A stretch of DNA of 64,000 nucleotides. Source: Gracilaria domingensis. Its lineage: Eukaryota > Rhodophyta > Florideophyceae > Gracilariales > Gracilariaceae. Position numbers and translations under genes: made by a program. The stretch covers positions 1 to 64,000 of the forward strand of contig VCMS01000015.1 of NCBI GenBank assembly GCA_022539475.1, read 5' to 3'. Below, piece after piece: positions 52,786 to 62,539 of this stretch; the first letter of the stretch is position 1, and the number at the start of each line of letters is the position of its first letter. The notes under the pieces were generated by a model. That model did no database searches. It was not told where the DNA came from and was given only the letters and a program-made list of their open reading frames with translations.

Positions 52786-54669
52786 ATGTCACAATCACGT
52801 GTGAGTGCCGAGCACGATAGCAATCCAACTTCCGAAACGAACCCTTCAACTCCGACGAGACCTCATGAGACACCTTTAAATGCAATGCCGCAGCCATCAC
52901 CTCAGATGACCTCTTCTCGCCCTCCAGCAAACAGAAGGACATTGCAGACTAATGGATGGCGCCCTAGCCTCCGTGGTAGAGACAGGTCGCAGCCACAAAG
53001 GCGAACAGCCAGATTGAGGCAGCCTGTGACAAGCACTGAAGCCGTTCCTACTTCAGAAGTCACTAATGAGAGTCTGATAGCCCTCACAACGCAACAAGAG
53101 AGACAGAAAGATCTCCTTGCTAAAGCTGTGGCTCATTTAGCAGAAATGGCTCAGAATGACAACCGCATTATTGCCATTCTGGAGCGAATGGCGCACAATT
53201 CACAGGATCCGTCTCAAGATAATCGGCATGCCTCCGGAAGAATTATAATTCCTCGTGCGCATGAGGATCATTTGGTACTTACTAGAGGAATCTGCAACGT
53301 TGAACGCTTTCTCAAAGCCTCTGCTGCTCTTGGAAAGTTTCATATGCCATTTATGTATCCCCGTTCCGATGCCAGGATATATGTTTGTGAGCTGATTAAG
53401 ACGGCTCTATTGGCGGACAGGGAGAACACAAAGAGTCATGGATTGGATCCTTCTGAGCTGGTTGGCAACTATTACGTGCTTACTAGTGGCTCTAGGATTA
53501 TTTCAATCGGATTGGAGCCCATTATGATCGCGGCACAAAGTGCCGCTCACTTGAAACCCGATGTGTCACATATCCGAACCCGGCTACGAAAGACGACAGC
53601 TTTGTTTGACGATGAGTTGAACAAGCTCATGCATGCTGCGTTTTGCTCTAAACTACCTGGTATGGAAGCATTTGTTGTGGCCGATGGCCCTTCGAAAAGA
53701 GCACAGCGTCAGAATATCTACTGTCTTTCTCTAATGAGGTTTATTGAGGAAGAAAACGACTTGGCTGGAAGAAATGTTCTTTGGGATGGGTCAATATTTC
53801 ACGAGGCTATACAGGCAGCGGAAAACGTATTTATTAAAACTGCAGAGCGGCAACAGCGAAATGCATACAACGAATTGAAGAAAGCGTTCTGTGAACAGGA
53901 GCTGAAGACACTTCTTGCTCCAGTTAACGACTACATACGACAAGCACATGGATCTTCCAACGTGCTCGAAGTCAATCGCGATGAACCGTTACAAATATTC
54001 TCTAAAGCGTTCGTTATCGAAAATGTACGTGATGCTAACCAAAATATCTTTTCCTCTGTTACGCTAACGTCACTTGTTGAACTATTGAATTTTATGCAGA
54101 TCTACTCGAAGATCCTCTCTTCTGCTTTGTCCGCAAATATTAGTGTTTTCGATGAAGGTAGTAATGTGTATCAGAAAGCTAGCGATGCTCAACTTCTGAC
54201 TTTGCTTGGAGTGAAAGAAAAGCCAGCAAATGGGTCAAGCCATGAACATGCGTATCTTAATTTGTGTCTACAACTGTCTGAGACTGTTCGAAAGGCATAT
54301 GAGAACAGTTTTGACGTTTTCCCGCAAACACCACAGATTTCACTACGCCTGCCAACACCCCCAGGACCTACAAGAACTCCTACTAGGCGTGATGTGTGTG
54401 ACACGACGATGCGTACCTCTTTGTGCTCTTCGTTCATCTCACCACTTGGAGGAAAGAGATTGCAGTCGTGGTTACAACCTCATGAGACTCAGTACTGTCA
54501 GGAGCGTCTGCGAACGGCTCAGCGATCATATCAGTGTCCTATGAGTGATAATCTGGAATGGAAAAAGGTGTACGTGTCGGACCAGAAGGTATTGCGTGCA
54601 GGTGCTGCTTCGGTCATGCTGCAAGAGTTTTGTAGTCCGATATCCGATTTTAATCTTAATCAGTCTTAA
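52786..54669 (+). CDS. Large unrecognised protein, 627 residues
   Basis: An intact frame from ATG 52786; the frame extends 30 codons upstream to a GTG without an ATG. Residues 1-95 are Ser/Thr/Pro/Arg-rich and probably disordered. Residues about 100-150 form a short coiled coil (QQERQKDLLAKAVAHLAEMA). The rest (about 160-500) looks globular and mostly helical, for example VERFLKASAALGKFHMPFMY and LFDDELNKLMHAAFCSKLPG. The end has a Pro/Thr stretch (LPTPPGPTRTPTRR). No signal peptide, membrane segment or known motif. It sits among transposons (Plavaka, TRIM, MITE, Harbinger), so it may be an accessory gene of a mobile element or a host gene. Confidence 0.6.
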   Translation: MSQSRVSAEHDSNPTSETNPSTPTRPHETPLNAMPQPSPQMTSSRPPANRRTLQTNGWRPSLRGRDRSQPQRRTARLRQPVTSTEAVPTSEVTNESLIALTTQQERQKDLLAKAVAHLAEMAQNDNRIIAILERMAHNSQDPSQDNRHASGRIIIPRAHEDHLVLTRGICNVERFLKASAALGKFHMPFMYPRSDARIYVCELIKTALLADRENTKSHGLDPSELVGNYYVLTSGSRIISIGLEPIMIAAQSAAHLKPDVSHIRTRLRKTTALFDDELNKLMHAAFCSKLPGMEAFVVADGPSKRAQRQNIYCLSLMRFIEEENDLAGRNVLWDGSIFHEAIQAAENVFIKTAERQQRNAYNELKKAFCEQELKTLLAPVNDYIRQAHGSSNVLEVNRDEPLQIFSKAFVIENVRDANQNIFSSVTLTSLVELLNFMQIYSKILSSALSANISVFDEGSNVYQKASDAQLLTLLGVKEKPANGSSHEHAYLNLCLQLSETVRKAYENSFDVFPQTPQISLRLPTPPGPTRTPTRRDVCDTTMRTSLCSSFISPLGGKRLQSWLQPHETQYCQERLRTAQRSYQCPMSDNLEWKKVYVSDQKVLRAGAASVMLQEFCSPISDFNLNQS

Positions 54670-55600
54670 CTACTGCACATCTTTGAATTTTGAGTTTGGT
54701 GGCTACCTGGTTCCAATTCAATCTGTACCAGTTATGGTCTCTGTACTGCAGTTCGACTTTGTTAACAAATTCCTTGGTTCACGAAGAAGAGGAAGCAATT
54801 GCGGTGAAAAAGCTACAACCGGTTTCTTTGTCGAGTGTATGATTCCCATGCAGTGCTTTATTTGATGGAATCATCAGAACAATGTTTCAGGAAGAACATT
54901 TGGAGATGGGACAGAATCTGATGTTCAGTTTGCGAAGGAACATTCAGGAAGTTACACAGAGCACTTGAAGGAAAGAGCGCAAGATATGTGTCAAGATTTT
55001 AGAAACGTCTTGCTCTTGCGATCTTTTTCGATTCAAGGCATCGTTAGCTGGTGGTAAGCAAGGTAGGAAGCAGGGGTTTGTGTGCGCTCGTAGGATAGTA
55101 TCAAAGTTGGGATCGGGGATCCTCTCGCTCTCGCAATGGAAATGTCATCGGAGTATCGTGAGCTGGTGGTGAGCAAAGTGGGAAGCAGGGGTTCGTGTGC
55201 GCTGGTAGGATGGTATCAAAGCTGGGCTTGGTTCAATCTGTTCTCTACAATAAACATTTCTATGAAGGCGTTGATTTGGGATATTATTGTTCCTGGTTTC
55301 CGTTGATATCGTGTGCGCCAAGAGCCAATCAACTTTCAAGATCAGAGCTATCATGTAACGCTATCACAGCGTGATCAGGTCACTCTTGAGCCAAACGTCC
55401 TCCTCAGGAGTGACTGCCAGACTGGCCGTCACTATTAGCCCTTTTTAAGTAAGGAAACCCTTGTCTCTTTTCAAAGTAAGAGGATGTTTTGAGATGCAAG
55501 ACGTTTAATTAGCATGGCATAGATTTGCAGGAATACGGCTTAATTCAAAACAAGAGCCAAAATAAGAGAGCGCGCCGCACTTGGCGGCCAAAAACCTTAG
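54670..55600. other. Intergenic region with a tandem duplication
   Basis: No gene recognised. It contains the tandem pair at 55040-55226. Confidence 0.5.
55040..55226. repeat. Tandem duplication, 72-base copies 115 bases apart
   Basis: Copies at 55040-55111 and 55155-55226 share ATCGT(T/G)AGCTGGTGGT, GGAAGCAGGGGTT and TAGGAT(A/G)GTATCAAAG; they differ at about nine positions. Confidence 0.75.
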
Positions 55601-55939
55601 CTTAACCCTTTTGAGACGGTTCGCTTATGTCTAGTGAACTACACATAAGCGGGCAACATGATTGGGTAGCCGCTATAACCAATCGTTGTCAGCGTGCCAC
55701 TTGTCTGCTTGGCTTATGTCTAGCTCACTAGACATGAGCGAAAAATCTTTTTAATTGGCTACAAATTCAATAGGTTTGAAATCAAACCAATAACATTTGA
55801 ACTCGAGTACCACGTGTATTTCAATCAACATGGTTTGTTACACCGCTTTCCCTCATCCGCATGATCGAGTCATTTCTTTCCTTCTCATTTGCTCTTTCTT
55901 ATGTCTAGCTCACTAGACATAAGAAATTTTAGGGTTAAG
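55601..55939. mobile_element. MITE with three copies of a 26-base hairpin
   Basis: Ends CTTAACCCT...AGGGTTAAG are inverted. Three palindromes of the form CTTATGTCTAG-NTCA-CTAGACATAAG lie at 55624-55649, 55713-55738 and 55898-55923, the outer two next to the element ends. About 339 bases, non-coding. No clear target-site duplication, so superfamily is open. Confidence 0.55.
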
Positions 55940-56149
55940 ACTCAGTCGCGCCGCGGGCCAGATTACCTTCGTTCCGAAAACCGGCAAACCACAGTGGTTG
56001 CACCGGTTGAACCACGATCTTCTTCAGCTACCCCGGACCCGTAGATCCCTTCAACTGATACCGTTTTGTCCATTCCTATACAGCATGAGTCACCTGCTTC
56101 ACATATATCCATTCCATCAGCACTACAGCGTAGTCCGCAACGCTTTGTG

Positions 56150-56776
56150 ATGAACAAAGTAAAAAAAAAGTGGATCCTACGCACGTTACTTGCACACCAA
56201 GCACCACTTCAGAAGCTCAAGACGCTCGATCAAACATGCGTCAGAGTCGCTGCGCAAGCTCGTAGTCGCTATGTCCCAGACCACATCCTTGTGAAACAAC
56301 AAAACTCATTCAACATGACTTGGAGACCTGCGTATATGGCACGAATAACCAGTGAAAACGTTCGACATACGGCAAGTTCCGTCACGGACATGGCGAAAAA
56401 AGTGGTAATTGCCTCTCTACAGGGTAGTTCCAAAGACGACGGACCGATCGCAGCAGCACGTGGTAAGGAAAATGATGCGCAGCACATGTTGGATCAAGCA
56501 GTTCTCGACTACAAACACGTGGATTTCAAGAAGACGCCCACCACGGAAGATGGAGCTGAGCGGGGGCTTGCTCGAACCAGACAGTCGCGAGCAGAAAAGG
56601 AAAAGCGCAATCGGGAACGAAAGGAAGCCTTTGAGAAGAACAAACGTCTCCGTCAGCAGGAACGAGATCAAAAAGAAATGCACAGATCTGCTGCAGAAAT
56701 GCAAGCTTTGCGGGCGCAAACACGTATCGAGAACGCCGCAATTGCGAGTGCGGCATTGCAACGCCGGCAAAGTTAG
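56150..56776 (+). CDS. Basic coiled-coil hypothetical protein
   Basis: 208 residues from ATG 56150 (the frame also runs 28 codons further upstream without an ATG). The first 120 residues are basic and helical. Residues about 145-205 are a long charged helix (SRAEKEKRNRERKEAFEKNK and on), likely a coiled coil. No known domain. It lies between a MITE and a Harbinger remnant and may be the accessory protein of the latter. Confidence 0.4.
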   Translation: MNKVKKKWILRTLLAHQAPLQKLKTLDQTCVRVAAQARSRYVPDHILVKQQNSFNMTWRPAYMARITSENVRHTASSVTDMAKKVVIASLQGSSKDDGPIAAARGKENDAQHMLDQAVLDYKHVDFKKTPTTEDGAERGLARTRQSRAEKEKRNRERKEAFEKNKRLRQQERDQKEMHRSAAEMQALRAQTRIENAAIASAALQRRQS

Positions 56777-56779
56777 CAA

Positions 56780-57195
56780 TTTGGGATACTAGTTAGTCTT
56801 GTCGCAAGGAGCAACAATCTGCCAGTCATTTAAGCAATTACGCCTCTACTGCCGCCCTTGCCGGCGGAGCTTTTCAGTATGGACCCCAGTTTACTTGCAC
56901 CGAGTGAGAGCGACCAACTCATGGGTGCCGCGACTACTGCTGACACCGAGTCACCAGCTAACAATACGCAAATGGGGAACCATAACGCGGGCGGCGCCGC
57001 GGGTGGCGCCGCGACGACGGAAGATGAGAGCTAAACACAGTTTCGAGGTCAAGCATCGCGGCGCGATGAGCGGTTCGCGCGAAGTCCTTCGCTCCGCTCG
57101 CTTCGCTTCCTCGCTTCGCTCGCTCGCCTTGGCTCGCTCCGCTGCGGACTTTGCGCTCACTGCACACAGCGCCGGGATGAAGTAAAACAAGCCGT
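56780..57195. other. GC-rich stretch with CGCTTCGCT repeats
   Basis: 56979-57015 has repeated GGCGGCGCCGCG. 57075-57150 is a run of short CGCT / CTTCGCT / GCTCGCTC words. A short frame from ATG 56879 (51 residues, Gly/Ala/Asn-rich end) is open, but support is thin. Confidence 0.45.
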
Positions 57196-57199
57196 TTTT

Positions 57200-58381
57200 T
57201 TATGTATCTAAATCTGACTCCAGGTCATCGTCTTCATTTTCTTGGGCTGTTAAGGCAGCTAGCTTAGCTTCGTACCGCGAGAGAGGGTGCAGAGAATGAC
57301 CACGCTGTCTCATCTGCCATTTGCAGAAAAGCGCAGCGATGTGACACGCGATAGAAAACAGTGCTTTTTCGAAAGACCAACGGCCCAAGAACAATCTATA
57401 GCGGTTGTTTATGTAGTCGATGCCCCATTCATGCTCCATACGTTGCTTTCTTATTCGCCTGTTATACACAGACCGATACATCCATGTGGTGCTCTCGTTG
57501 CGTTTGTATGGAACAACCAGAGCTCCACTGCCTGCAAACCTCATGTCGGCCATTTCATGCTGTCCTGGAGACAAGATATATGTCGGATCGCGAAACCTTT
57601 TTGAGCTGGTGTACATGTTTCTGTCGCTTTCAGCACCTTTATCGGATATTTCTGGGCGTATAAACCTCCCAAACAAGTCACAAAATACCAAGAAAGACCA
57701 CGCATGAGCCTTCTAATAGCCATCATAGACTCGTTCCTGTTCCGAGTTTTCCTTTTGGTCGCCAGCGTTGAGATTTATTAATATCAACAAAGAACACACA
57801 ATTTGGGAAGCCAATGATTAAATCTTCCATGTCTCTTCGCTCGTTAGCGTACGGCTATTGAATCAGTTTGGGCTAATAGACATCCAAACATTTACACAAG
57901 GCATACAAAACATGTCGAAAGTAATTTCACACAGATCCCGGTGAGATTTCATACCAATGCGCAGTTCTTTCTATCCTTATTCCGCCTACGTTCGGTCTTT
58001 CGAGCACAATTAAGAACAAGAATAACATTTCTTCAGAGCCTAAACGTTTTGCGCGCGAATTTTTTTGCTGTTTGCCAAAGACGGTGCAAACATCTATGGA
58101 AATTTTATGTGGTCTCGTACTATGCTGTGGAGGTAATCAAAGTTCTCACGGGACATATGTGTGGTTTTGTCAAACAAAAGTACATCTTGAATGTTGTCAC
58201 GTATATCTTTGTATACATAGGTGGACTGCCGCATTGCATATCGTGCTTGTGAGCCTAAGACGGCGTTTCCACGCCCTGATGTGCATTCATCGGTGCGTTC
58301 GCAGACGTTGGAGGGCGAAAAGCAGAATTTTTTGGTTAGTAGCATGCCTGGAATAACCAGCATTTGAGTGTGTGCCGCCAT
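57200..58381 (-). pseudogene. Second Harbinger-type transposase remnant
   Basis: The 3' part (57691-57200) reads ILSPGQHEMADMRFAGSGAL, VVPYKRNESTTWMYRSVYNR and RIRKQRMEHEWGIDYINNRY, the segment leading to the catalytic Glu of DDE_4-type transposases (normally ..R..VE..FG.LK.RF..L). The 5' part (58381-58094) reads DIRDNIQDVLLFDKTTHMSR and ENFDYLHSIVRDHI, like the N-terminal helices of the same family. The first and second catalytic Asp motifs are not found in the gap between, which appears decayed. It is different from the copy at 31891-32817. Confidence 0.5.
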
Positions 58382-58384
58382 CTG

Positions 58385-59330
58385 GCACGTTTACTCCATG
58401 AGAAGTAGAGGTAGGAGAATTTCTTCTCCTTCCATGTCTCGAGACTCTCGTGACAAGACATCATGTTCGTCCGGCGCACGTGGACATACAATAAGAGTTC
58501 GCTCTTATTTTGAAATCTACAACAGCCTGGAATCGAAGGTTAAGCCGTAAGGGCAAAACTTCTTCTTTAAAAAGGGTCATTGGTTCTGCAGGGAACCGCA
58601 GAAGAAAGTCATTCGCTCGTTGGGGTGACTTCCTGTCTGACAGGAGGCTTGGAGAGTGGCCGTCTGCAAATGATTGAACCACCAGACTGGTACTCAAGCT
58701 CGATTCCAACGAAGCTCTTCAGTGCGCGCCCCCGGCGGCCGCGGCGCCGGCGGCCGCATTGCCGACGTCCTCGCCTTACCGCTCGTCTTCGTCCCGATCG
58801 CGCCACCGGGAGTCTTGCTGACCGTACAGCTTTGGTTGTTTTCGTTTTCCCATCCCTGCCAACCCTGAGGGGAGCAGCATCTCTCTTGTGGGGAGATGCT
58901 GTGTGCCATGGACGATGTCCATACGCACGACGAAATCATGTTCGGTCTCGTCGCCCCCTCCTCTCCAAGACATAAATGATCTTCAGAGCATAAGCTCGTC
59001 CCGCAGCGGACAATAAATTGCATGGTCTCAATTCTGTTCTCGACAAACATGCGTGCACTGTACGCGTGTTGGAAGAACAGTAATTATTACGCTTATTGTC
59101 CGCCGCCAGAACAGGGGTAGAGGCTTTGCGTAATGAAATTTAACTGAAAACTAATATCGATCAATCTCAGTTACACAAGTGTCGTGATATGTTCAAGATG
59201 TTTGCTTTATTTTAAGATGAATTGGATGCGATGTCTCATGAACTTCTTTTTGCCCTATACGAACTTGTTGATGCATGTCTAAGGCCAGGGTCTACTTTTA
59301 CCCTACGTTTTTATCATCCAAAGCCAGAGC
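58385..59330. other. Intergenic with a NotI-like GC cluster
   Basis: 58728-58760 holds CGGCGGCCGC repeats in otherwise average sequence. Frames of 118-131 codons on both strands cross it and look like shadows of the GC-rich patch. No recognised gene. Confidence 0.4.
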
Positions 59331-59333
59331 TCC

Positions 59334-59908
59334 TAACAATATTATTGCAATATATTGCTCTACGCAACGCAATATTCATTATTGGCTATCAAACTAATTT
59401 TTGCGCCGTAAATATTGCAATATAAAAACGTATCTGCAATATTACTGCAATAATATCAGACACTTGCAATAAGTTGTCATTGAACTCAAGCTTCAAGAAT
59501 ATGTTTATAACTCAGCTCCTTGAAAAGTCAAGAACGTTGTGCTTTGCTCGTAATCTGTTTTGAATTTACTTGTTGTTTGAAACGAGAGAAATAGGTCTGA
59601 AAACAAGCAAACGGTTCAAAAACGTTTAATTTGAATAGTTATTTGTACGGTTTTGTTTATTTTTTGAAGCCAGTTATCATTTTGCAGAAAGTTTAAATAT
59701 TTGGTGTATCTAAATTTATTCTTTGCAAAATGTATAAAGTTAGCCTTAAAAGTTGATCAACGCATGCTAGTAACATGTTTCCATTCAAGACGCAATAATC
59801 CTGCAATATCTTTTTTGTCCTACAATATAAATTGCAATATGTTGAGGAACATGCAACAAAGCATTGATATTGCTTATTGCAATATATTGCAATTGCAATT
59901 TATTGCTG
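59334..59908. mobile_element. AT-rich MITE-like repeat, copy B
   Basis: The left 157 bases match 30876-31036. The right end near 59865-59905 (GCAATATATTGCAATTGCAA) is a rough inverse of the left end (CAATATTATTGCAATATATTGC), suggesting a non-autonomous DNA element of about 575 bases. No clear duplication at the ends. Confidence 0.5.
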
Positions 59909-60065
59909 AGGACCGCTGATGATGACATCCGCGCGTCGCGCGAATCTGCGAATGCGTGCGTTCCGAACGTCACGTCACACTCTTCACTCAGCCAACAGCG
60001 GTCCCACGTGGACACGCTGCATTCGTCTACTTCACCACTACGTGTACAAGCTCATCGACGCTGCA

Positions 60066-61112
60066 TTACACTGAACGCCGCGACACGCCGACGGCGTGTG
60101 CGTCGTCGCTGTAGTCGTCGCGCGGCTCGCGGCCCACGGCGTCGCCCACAAAGCCGCCGATGGCCGCGCCGGCGACGACGGCGGCGGGCGCGTCGCCGTC
60201 GCGCCGGAAGCGCGCGTGCGTCTCGATCACGCTGCGCCGGTCCGGCTCGTGAAAGTACGCCACCGCGTACCGGCTGCGCGCCGCCGCGCGCTCGTCGCGC
60301 ACCACCACGCGGTGCAGCGCCGCCAGCCACGCGCCGCCGCTCACGCGCGCCGCCAGCCGCCCGATCATCACCACCGCGCAGCCGTCCGGCGCCATCGGCA
60401 CGTCCATCCAGCCGCCGCCGCCGCGCTCCAGCTTCACCTGCAGCCCGCCGGCGTCGCAGAACAGAAACGTGAAGAAGCCGAGGTCGCGGTGCTCCGCGAC
60501 GCGGATCGCCGCCGAGTCGTCGTCGCCCGTGCTCTTGCCGTCCACAAACTCGCACGCCGGGTAGTGCATCAGCCGCACCGTCGTCAGGTCCAGCTGCTGC
60601 ACGCTCTTTGCAAAGTAGTCCGGCTCGATATCCAGCGCCAGCGCGCACGCCACGGCCAGCCGCGCCGCCGCGCCGCCCATCGTGCGGTGGAACTGCGCGC
60701 AAACGCGCCCAAAGTGGCGCGGGTACGCGCGGGAGTCCGGCGCGACGCGCGCCGGGTCCGTCACGTTGTACGCCTCCTTCACGTCGGGCGCGCGCCGCCG
60801 GTTGTAGCTCTCCGCGCCGCGCGCAATGTAGCCGCCCGTCATGGACGCGTCGTAGCGCTTGAGCGCGCGCAGCTTGTGCGGCAGCGGCAGCGCGAACAGC
60901 TGCCGCGCCGCGTCGAACGCCGCGCGCAGCTGCGCGGCCGGCAGCCCGAAGTTGCGCGCGAAGAACACGCCGTGCTGCCGGAGCGCCGCGTCGATTTGCG
61001 CCGCCGCCGCGCGCTGCGCGCGCGTGGGCGCCCGCGGCGGCGCGTCCGGCGGCGGCGCGTCCGGCGGCGGCGCGCCGAACGGCGCCAAGTCCACCAGCGG
61101 CAGCGTCGCCAT
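60066..61112 (-). CDS. 2-oxoglutarate/Fe(II)-dependent oxygenase, isopenicillin-N-synthase type
   Basis: 348 residues from ATG 61112; the frame extends upstream, but LPLVDLAPF is the usual start of the DIOX_N domain. N-terminal DIOX_N about residues 4-120 (ALRQHGVFFARNFGLP); C-terminal 2OG-Fe(II) domain about 172-290. Iron ligands H208 and D210 (EHRDLGFFTFLF) and H267 (ALHRVVV) are present, and R281 (RSRYAVAYF) fits the 2-oxoglutarate-binding Arg; the following Ser of the usual RxS is Ala. Length is typical. It should be a cytosolic oxygenase; substrate unknown. The gene is extremely GC-rich (well above 70% by eye) with Ala/Arg/Asp-heavy sequence, unlike every neighbour, so transfer from a GC-rich organism or local GC drive is possible. 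Confidence 0.85.
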   Translation of the reverse strand: MATLPLVDLAPFGAPPPDAPPPDAPPRAPTRAQRAAAAQIDAALRQHGVFFARNFGLPAAQLRAAFDAARQLFALPLPHKLRALKRYDASMTGGYIARGAESYNRRRAPDVKEAYNVTDPARVAPDSRAYPRHFGRVCAQFHRTMGGAAARLAVACALALDIEPDYFAKSVQQLDLTTVRLMHYPACEFVDGKSTGDDDSAAIRVAEHRDLGFFTFLFCDAGGLQVKLERGGGGWMDVPMAPDGCAVVMIGRLAARVSGGAWLAALHRVVVRDERAAARSRYAVAYFHEPDRRSVIETHARFRRDGDAPAAVVAGAAIGGFVGDAVGREPRDDYSDDAHAVGVSRRSV

Positions 61113-61114
61113 CG

Positions 61115-61200
61115 TCGCGCGCGTCGCTCCCGCGTCGCTCCCGCGCGCGCGGTGCGTTCGCGCGCGCGCGCGCTTCGCAACGCGGGAGATTTTGTGGCGC
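61115..61200. repeat. CGCGCG-rich tract upstream of the oxygenase gene
   Basis: Runs of CGCGCGCG and two GCGTCGCTCCC copies just upstream of the ATG, where the GC-rich block ends abruptly near 61200. Confidence 0.5.
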
Positions 61201-61618
61201 AAGTCTGATGCCAAGCACGCGTGCAATTCGTGCAACCCAAAAGCAATTAATTGCGCAGACAAAATCTGTTGGCACGCGTGTACACGCAGCAGACACACAC
61301 CGCTCATAGCAACAACGCCACCGACCTTGACCAGAGTTTCGGGTCATGGGTGAGTGTTCAGCTCGAGAGAGAGTTCCGCTTTGTAGACTACAACTGCGTC
61401 TACAACGCTGGCAGGTCCAGTAGTAAAGATGGCATCGAACAACGCATGTGAACCAAAGTTCGCTTACCAATGAGTTGCCGCGCATACCCGTGTTAAAGAC
61501 CTTTTTACAAAGCGCAGCACCAAATCTCGCAAAGCTGCGAATAAAACTTCGTGAGTGAGCCCCAGTTTGGCAGCAGGAGGCTTTTACGCGTGTTTACGCA
61601 AGTTAAGATGGACCAAGT
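61200..61618. other. Intergenic between two minus-strand genes
   Basis: Average base composition returns. No feature recognised. Confidence 0.4.
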
Positions 61619-62239
61619 CTAATACTGCGTGTAGAACTGCACGCATTTGTTCTCAATGCGAGCTTGTCGAGCACTCATCCTCACAGTCTCCCTCACTCGA
61701 GGAGGCGAAACAGAGGTATCCACAATCTCGTATTCTGTCAAATACATCATCACGCAGGCGCCATTTGGTATGTACCTTCGCAAAGCCGCACCGTGAACAC
61801 GCGAAACCCCAGAACCCCGCACACCCGAAATCCTTTCCACATCATATAGAGTTCCAGGAACATTCAGGTACCTGCATCGAGTTTCATAGTAGGCGCCATT
61901 GTTGAAGTACTCCGGCTCACATGCATACACGTCACGAAGCGAGTCATCGGACTTGACGTAGCCAACGGCAGAATCGTAGTAAGAGGCTTCCTTCTGAACA
62001 ATGCGCGGAGTGAACACTCCGTTGCTTGCGCCTCTCAAGGAGTAATTCCCGACGCCCCAAGGCACATGATCGAAGGTTCCGTATAAGCCCTCGTAGGCAA
62101 ACTCACAATGTCTGGCCGCAGTTACTTCGCACCATTCGTATGTCACGTACTGCTTCCTTCCGAGCGTAACAGTTTGTGCAAGGGTTGATAGCGTTGCAGC
62201 GTATAATGCGAGGAATAAAACGCAGATTGCGAGCGTCAT
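61619..62239 (-). CDS. Secreted protein of unknown function
   Basis: 206 residues from ATG 62239. The frame is open for 99 codons further upstream, but this ATG begins a clear signal peptide (LAICVLFLALYAATLSTLAQ) and has a TATA box 60 bases upstream. The mature part of about 185 residues is Tyr- and Val-rich with about seven Cys (CEVTAARHCEFAYEGLYGTF; YACEPEYFNN; ETRCRYL), suggesting a disulfide-bonded extracellular beta-rich protein. No family recognised. Confidence 0.62.
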   Translation of the reverse strand: MTLAICVLFLALYAATLSTLAQTVTLGRKQYVTYEWCEVTAARHCEFAYEGLYGTFDHVPWGVGNYSLRGASNGVFTPRIVQKEASYYDSAVGYVKSDDSLRDVYACEPEYFNNGAYYETRCRYLNVPGTLYDVERISGVRGSGVSRVHGAALRRYIPNGACVMMYLTEYEIVDTSVSPPRVRETVRMSARQARIENKCVQFYTQY

Positions 62240-62298
62240 GATTGCGATGTCAACTGTAGCTTGTTTCCTCGAGGTCGGTGAGGATGTGCATCTCAGGT

Positions 62299-62307
62299 CT
62301 TTTATAC
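62299..62307 (-). promoter_or_regulatory. TATA box of the secreted unknown
   Basis: GTATAAAAG on the minus strand, ending 60 bases before the ATG at 62239. Confidence 0.5.
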
Positions 62308-62539
62308 GTACAGGTACACAGCCTTCCACTCGCAGTGACCTCTGAGAACATACATGTTTCTCAGAGCCTGAGGAGGAACCAAAGTGAAATGACCGTGGTG
62401 ACATTCCCAGGAAGCCGTCGAGCTTTTGAGTAACCTCGTAACTTGAACTTCGATTCCGAAAAAAAAGTCCTCGTAGGAATTTCATGATACAAGAAAGCTG
62501 AATTCTGTTCCAGCAATGCGAACCAGTCACTCTCAAAAC

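Noticed and set aside
59864-60472. Arg-rich ORFs on the plus strand over the GC island, including a 370-codon frame at 60096-61208
   Set aside because: Shadows of the oxygenase gene; very high GC removes stops in all frames.
60052-61485. 477-codon Arg/Gly-rich minus-strand frame
   Set aside because: Out of frame with the oxygenase motifs; another GC-driven shadow.
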